The notes under the pieces were generated by a model that saw nothing but the letters and a program-made list of their open reading frames with translations, was not told where the DNA came from and made no database searches. The translations under genes were made by a program, and so were the position numbers. From Caballeronia sordidicola (GTDB lineage: Bacteria; Pseudomonadota; Gammaproteobacteria; Burkholderiales; Burkholderiaceae), in the NCBI RefSeq assembly GCF_000729995.1, contig NZ_JNFG01000001.1, positions 1 to 64,000 on the forward strand: 64,000 bases of DNA, read 5' to 3'. This document shows, piece by piece, positions 61,766-64,000 of this stretch. Position 1 is the stretch's first letter; every line of letters begins with the position of its first letter.

Positions 61766-64000
61766 TCACTTGATATCGAGCCGCTTCTTCATGGAAGCGG
61801 TGATGCGTTGCCGTGTTTTCGCGTACTGGCTCCACGGATCTGTCTTGAGTGCGCGCAGGCGCTCATGCAAGTTGCCGATATTCCATTGATTGCCGCTCGT
61901 GGTGGCATCAAGTTCATCCCAGCCGATAGGAACCGACGCCCCCATGCCCGGCCGCGCGCGCAGCGAGAACGCCGCGACCGTGCTCGACCCCCGGTTGTTG
62001 CGCAAGTAGTCGACAAATATCTTGTCCCGGCGATTCTGCTTGCCCATTTTCGCGGAGAAATACTTCGGCAGCGTGCTGGCCATATGCTGCGCAACCGCTT
62101 GTGAGAACTCCTTTACTTCGTCCCAGCCAGCCTGTGGTGTAAGCGGGACGACCACATGGAAGCCCTTGCCGCCGCTCGTCTTGCAAAACGATTCAAGACC
62201 GAGTTCCGTCAGCAACTCATGCGTCAGGCGTGCGGCCTCCTGCATCCGGTCCCAGCTAAGGCCTTCGCCCGGATCAAGATCGAAGACCATCCGGTCGGGC
62301 TTCTCAAGCCTGGCCGCGAGCGCGTTCCAGGTGTGCATCTCGATCGTGCCCATTTGCGCCGCGCCCACCAGCGCGCCAACGTTCTCTATCGTGATGAGCG
62401 CCGGATGACCTGGATCGATGCCTGGATGCTGCTTGACGTTCGGGATGGTCAGCTTCTCGCTGTGTTTCTGAAAGAACAACTCGCCGCCGATATCCTCGGG
62501 CGCACGCACCAGCGACACCGGCCGGTCCTTGAGATGCGGCAGCATCCAGGCCGCCACGGACTCGTAGTAGAGGGCGAGATCGAGCTTCCGCGTGCCCGCC
62601 GATGGATCGATCACCCGATCGGGATGGCTGATCTTCACGCCTGCAACAAGCTCGCTACCAACGGGACTGCGGGCGGTTTTTTTAGCGGCTGTTTTCGTTG
62701 CGCTCTTGGCTGAAGCCGTCGTGGATTTGGTGGTCGGTTTCGCTGTATCGGTGGTCTTCGCCGAGGTTTTTTTCGTCGGCGCTTTTCCCGCACGAGTCGC
62801 TTTGGCTACGCTCTTGGCCGCTGTTTTCTTTGCGGGCTTTTTTTCCTCATCGTTGTCATCGTCCAACGCAACCTCCTTCGTCGATTTCGGCACTTCCTTG
62901 ACGATCTCACGCGCCGCCTTGTCATCCCTCAGGCTGACAAACGATGCTTGCCGCACGATCCGCTCCGATGTCCATTCAGCGAAATTGCATTCAGCGACCA
63001 GTTCCGGCTTGACCCAATGCACCGGTGTGCGGCTGCGCTCTTTCGGCGCGCTGACGAACGGCATGGTCTTGACCTCACGCGCATCGAGTTGCTTTTTGAC
63101 GGCGCGCAGAGTCGATGCGTCGAAGCCGCTGCCCACCCGCCCCGCGTATTGCAGCTTGCCGTTCGTGTCATAAACGCCGAGCAATAACGCGCCGAACTGC
63201 CCGCGGCTGCCCGTCGGCTCCGAATACCCGCCGATCACAAACTCCTGCCGGCGCCGGCATTTGAGCTTGATCCATGCGTTGCTTCGCCCCGACGTATAAG
63301 TGCTGTCGCGCCGCTTGCCGATAATCCCCTCCAGCGCCATGTCGCAAGCGCTCTTGAGCAGATCATCGACGCTGAATTCGAAGTCAGCGGAGAAGCGTAG
63401 CGCGTCGTCATCGACCGGTTCCAGCAGCGCCTTCAGGATCGCTCGCCGCTGCACCAGCGGCACGCCACGCAGGTCGTAACCGTTCAGGTAGGGGAGATCG
63501 AAGAAATAGACGGCGATATCTTGCGGACGATTCGCGTCGAAGGCGTTCTGCAGTTTCTGGAAGCTGGGCAGGTCGTTGTCGTCGAGCACGACCGCCTCGC
63601 CGTCGAGCCACGCGCTGTCCACATCGAGCTGGCCAAGTGCCTTGACCTGACGGCTGAACTTGTCGGTCCAGTCGTGACCGTTGCGCGTGAAGATCTGCGT
63701 GGATTTCGCTTTCGATGCAGCCTCGCGATCGATGCGCACGAGGACACGATAACCATCAAATTTGATTTCATAGGACCAGTCGTCGCTCGATGGTGCGGTG
63801 TCCACGAGGGTCGCGAGTTGCGGCTTCAAGGTTGCAGGGAGCTTCGCGCGTATTGCGTCCTGGATCGCTGGATTGTCGGCGAGCGTGCGCAGCGATTCCC
63901 CGCTCCGGTTCGCCACGATATCCGGCCGCGGCCGCTCCGGGCTCTTGCCTTGATCCTTCACGGCAGGCCGCTTCGGCGGTGGTGCGGGCTTCGTGGTCTT
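61766..64000 (-). CDS. ligD: Multidomain ATP-dependent DNA ligase LigD, N-terminus beyond the window
   Basis: The frame is open through the right edge, so the gene is partial. Visible order is ligase then polymerase. The ligase nucleotidyltransferase domain has the adenylated Lys in YEIKFDGYRVLVRID, and AWLDGEAVVLDD, EGIIGKRRDSTY and AWIKLKCRRRQEF follow. The OB domain comes next. A Lys/Ala/Thr-rich linker of about 80 residues then leads to a primase-polymerase domain (RMVFDLDPGEGLSW, SGGKGFHVVVPL). LigD joins broken ends with Ku; no Ku gene is in view. A 3'-phosphoesterase domain would be expected further upstream. Confidence 0.92.
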   Translation of the reverse strand, partial: KTTKPAPPPKRPAVKDQGKSPERPRPDIVANRSGESLRTLADNPAIQDAIRAKLPATLKPQLATLVDTAPSSDDWSYEIKFDGYRVLVRIDREAASKAKSTQIFTRNGHDWTDKFSRQVKALGQLDVDSAWLDGEAVVLDDNDLPSFQKLQNAFDANRPQDIAVYFFDLPYLNGYDLRGVPLVQRRAILKALLEPVDDDALRFSADFEFSVDDLLKSACDMALEGIIGKRRDSTYTSGRSNAWIKLKCRRRQEFVIGGYSEPTGSRGQFGALLLGVYDTNGKLQYAGRVGSGFDASTLRAVKKQLDAREVKTMPFVSAPKERSRTPVHWVKPELVAECNFAEWTSERIVRQASFVSLRDDKAAREIVKEVPKSTKEVALDDDNDEEKKPAKKTAAKSVAKATRAGKAPTKKTSAKTTDTAKPTTKSTTASAKSATKTAAKKTARSPVGSELVAGVKISHPDRVIDPSAGTRKLDLALYYESVAAWMLPHLKDRPVSLVRAPEDIGGELFFQKHSEKLTIPNVKQHPGIDPGHPALITIENVGALVGAAQMGTIEMHTWNALAARLEKPDRMVFDLDPGEGLSWDRMQEAARLTHELLTELGLESFCKTSGGKGFHVVVPLTPQAGWDEVKEFSQAVAQHMASTLPKYFSAKMGKQNRRDKIFVDYLRNNRGSSTVAAFSLRARPGMGASVPIGWDELDATTSGNQWNIGNLHERLRALKTDPWSQYAKTRQRITASMKKRLDIK

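Noticed and set aside
1..64000. CRISPR array, tRNA, rRNA or intact insertion sequence
   Set aside because: No regularly spaced direct repeats, no cloverleaf-like T-loop GGTTCGAATC pattern in an appropriate context and no transposase were seen by eye; a dedicated scan could still find a divergent tRNA.

Overview
The window is high-GC, gene-dense chromosomal DNA that reads as a Burkholderia-group betaproteobacterium (Burkholderia, Paraburkholderia or Caballeronia). The evidence is family composition and codon use by eye: many LysR regulators, MFS carriers and sugar-acid catabolic genes, a kgu (2-ketogluconate) operon, a PGDYG protein, and a polymerase-containing LigD. I saw no rRNA, tRNA, CRISPR array, intact transposase or prophage block.

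Layout. 1-2181: a PRC-barrel gene whose 5' end is disrupted by a 113-bp perfect inverted repeat, then an MFS carrier. 2208-8185: a catabolic block with a CoA-transferase, LysR regulator, MFS carrier, enoyl-CoA hydratase and a flavoprotein disulfide oxidoreductase. 8422-15053: an acid-sugar or polyol operon (aldehyde dehydrogenase, MFS, enolase-superfamily dehydratase, GMC oxidoreductase) with a convergent LysR gene. 15373-21174: housekeeping and accessory genes (Na+/H+ antiporter, saccharopine-dehydrogenase-like enzyme with an Lrp regulator, Spy-like periplasmic protein, PGDYG protein, YhfC intramembrane protease). 21194-26584: kguE-kguK-kguT-kguD-ptxS, with a perfect LacI-type operator upstream of kguE. 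26585-31044: an AT-richer islet with a frameshifted subtilisin-like lipoprotein and a TPR/GT9-like protein. 31095-35000: yeiE/yeiH-like divergent pair, a glutathione transferase and an aldo/keto reductase. 35024-39647: cadR/cadA with a MerR-type promoter, then a ClC channel. 39930-47326: small proteins and a TetR-controlled RND tripartite efflux operon. 47694-51098: an orphan secreted Asp-Trp repeat protein, a decayed GGDEF gene, a DnaA-box-like cluster, and a hipBA toxin-antitoxin pair with four evenly organised operators. 51165-55271: AsmA protein and FetAB-type ABC exporter. 55319-61037: a bacteriophytochrome operon (bphO, bphP, response regulator) with a hybrid kinase behind it. 61416-64000: a small hydrophilic protein and a partial LigD.

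The strongest regulatory observation is at hipBA. Four copies of TGCGC-N8-GCGCA, centre spacings 40, 58 and 40 bp, cover the hipB promoter and start codon. This matches the E. coli HipB operator architecture with different half-sites. A perfect TATAAT lies 8 bp from the hipB ATG, suggesting a nearly leaderless message. The best candidates for artefact or decay are the foldback at the left edge, the single-base frameshift in the subtilase and the GGDEF remnant. I did not find a clearly new multi-gene system. The most under-described pieces are the subtilase/TPR islet, the Asp-Trp repeat protein, and the DnaA-box cluster beside hipBA.
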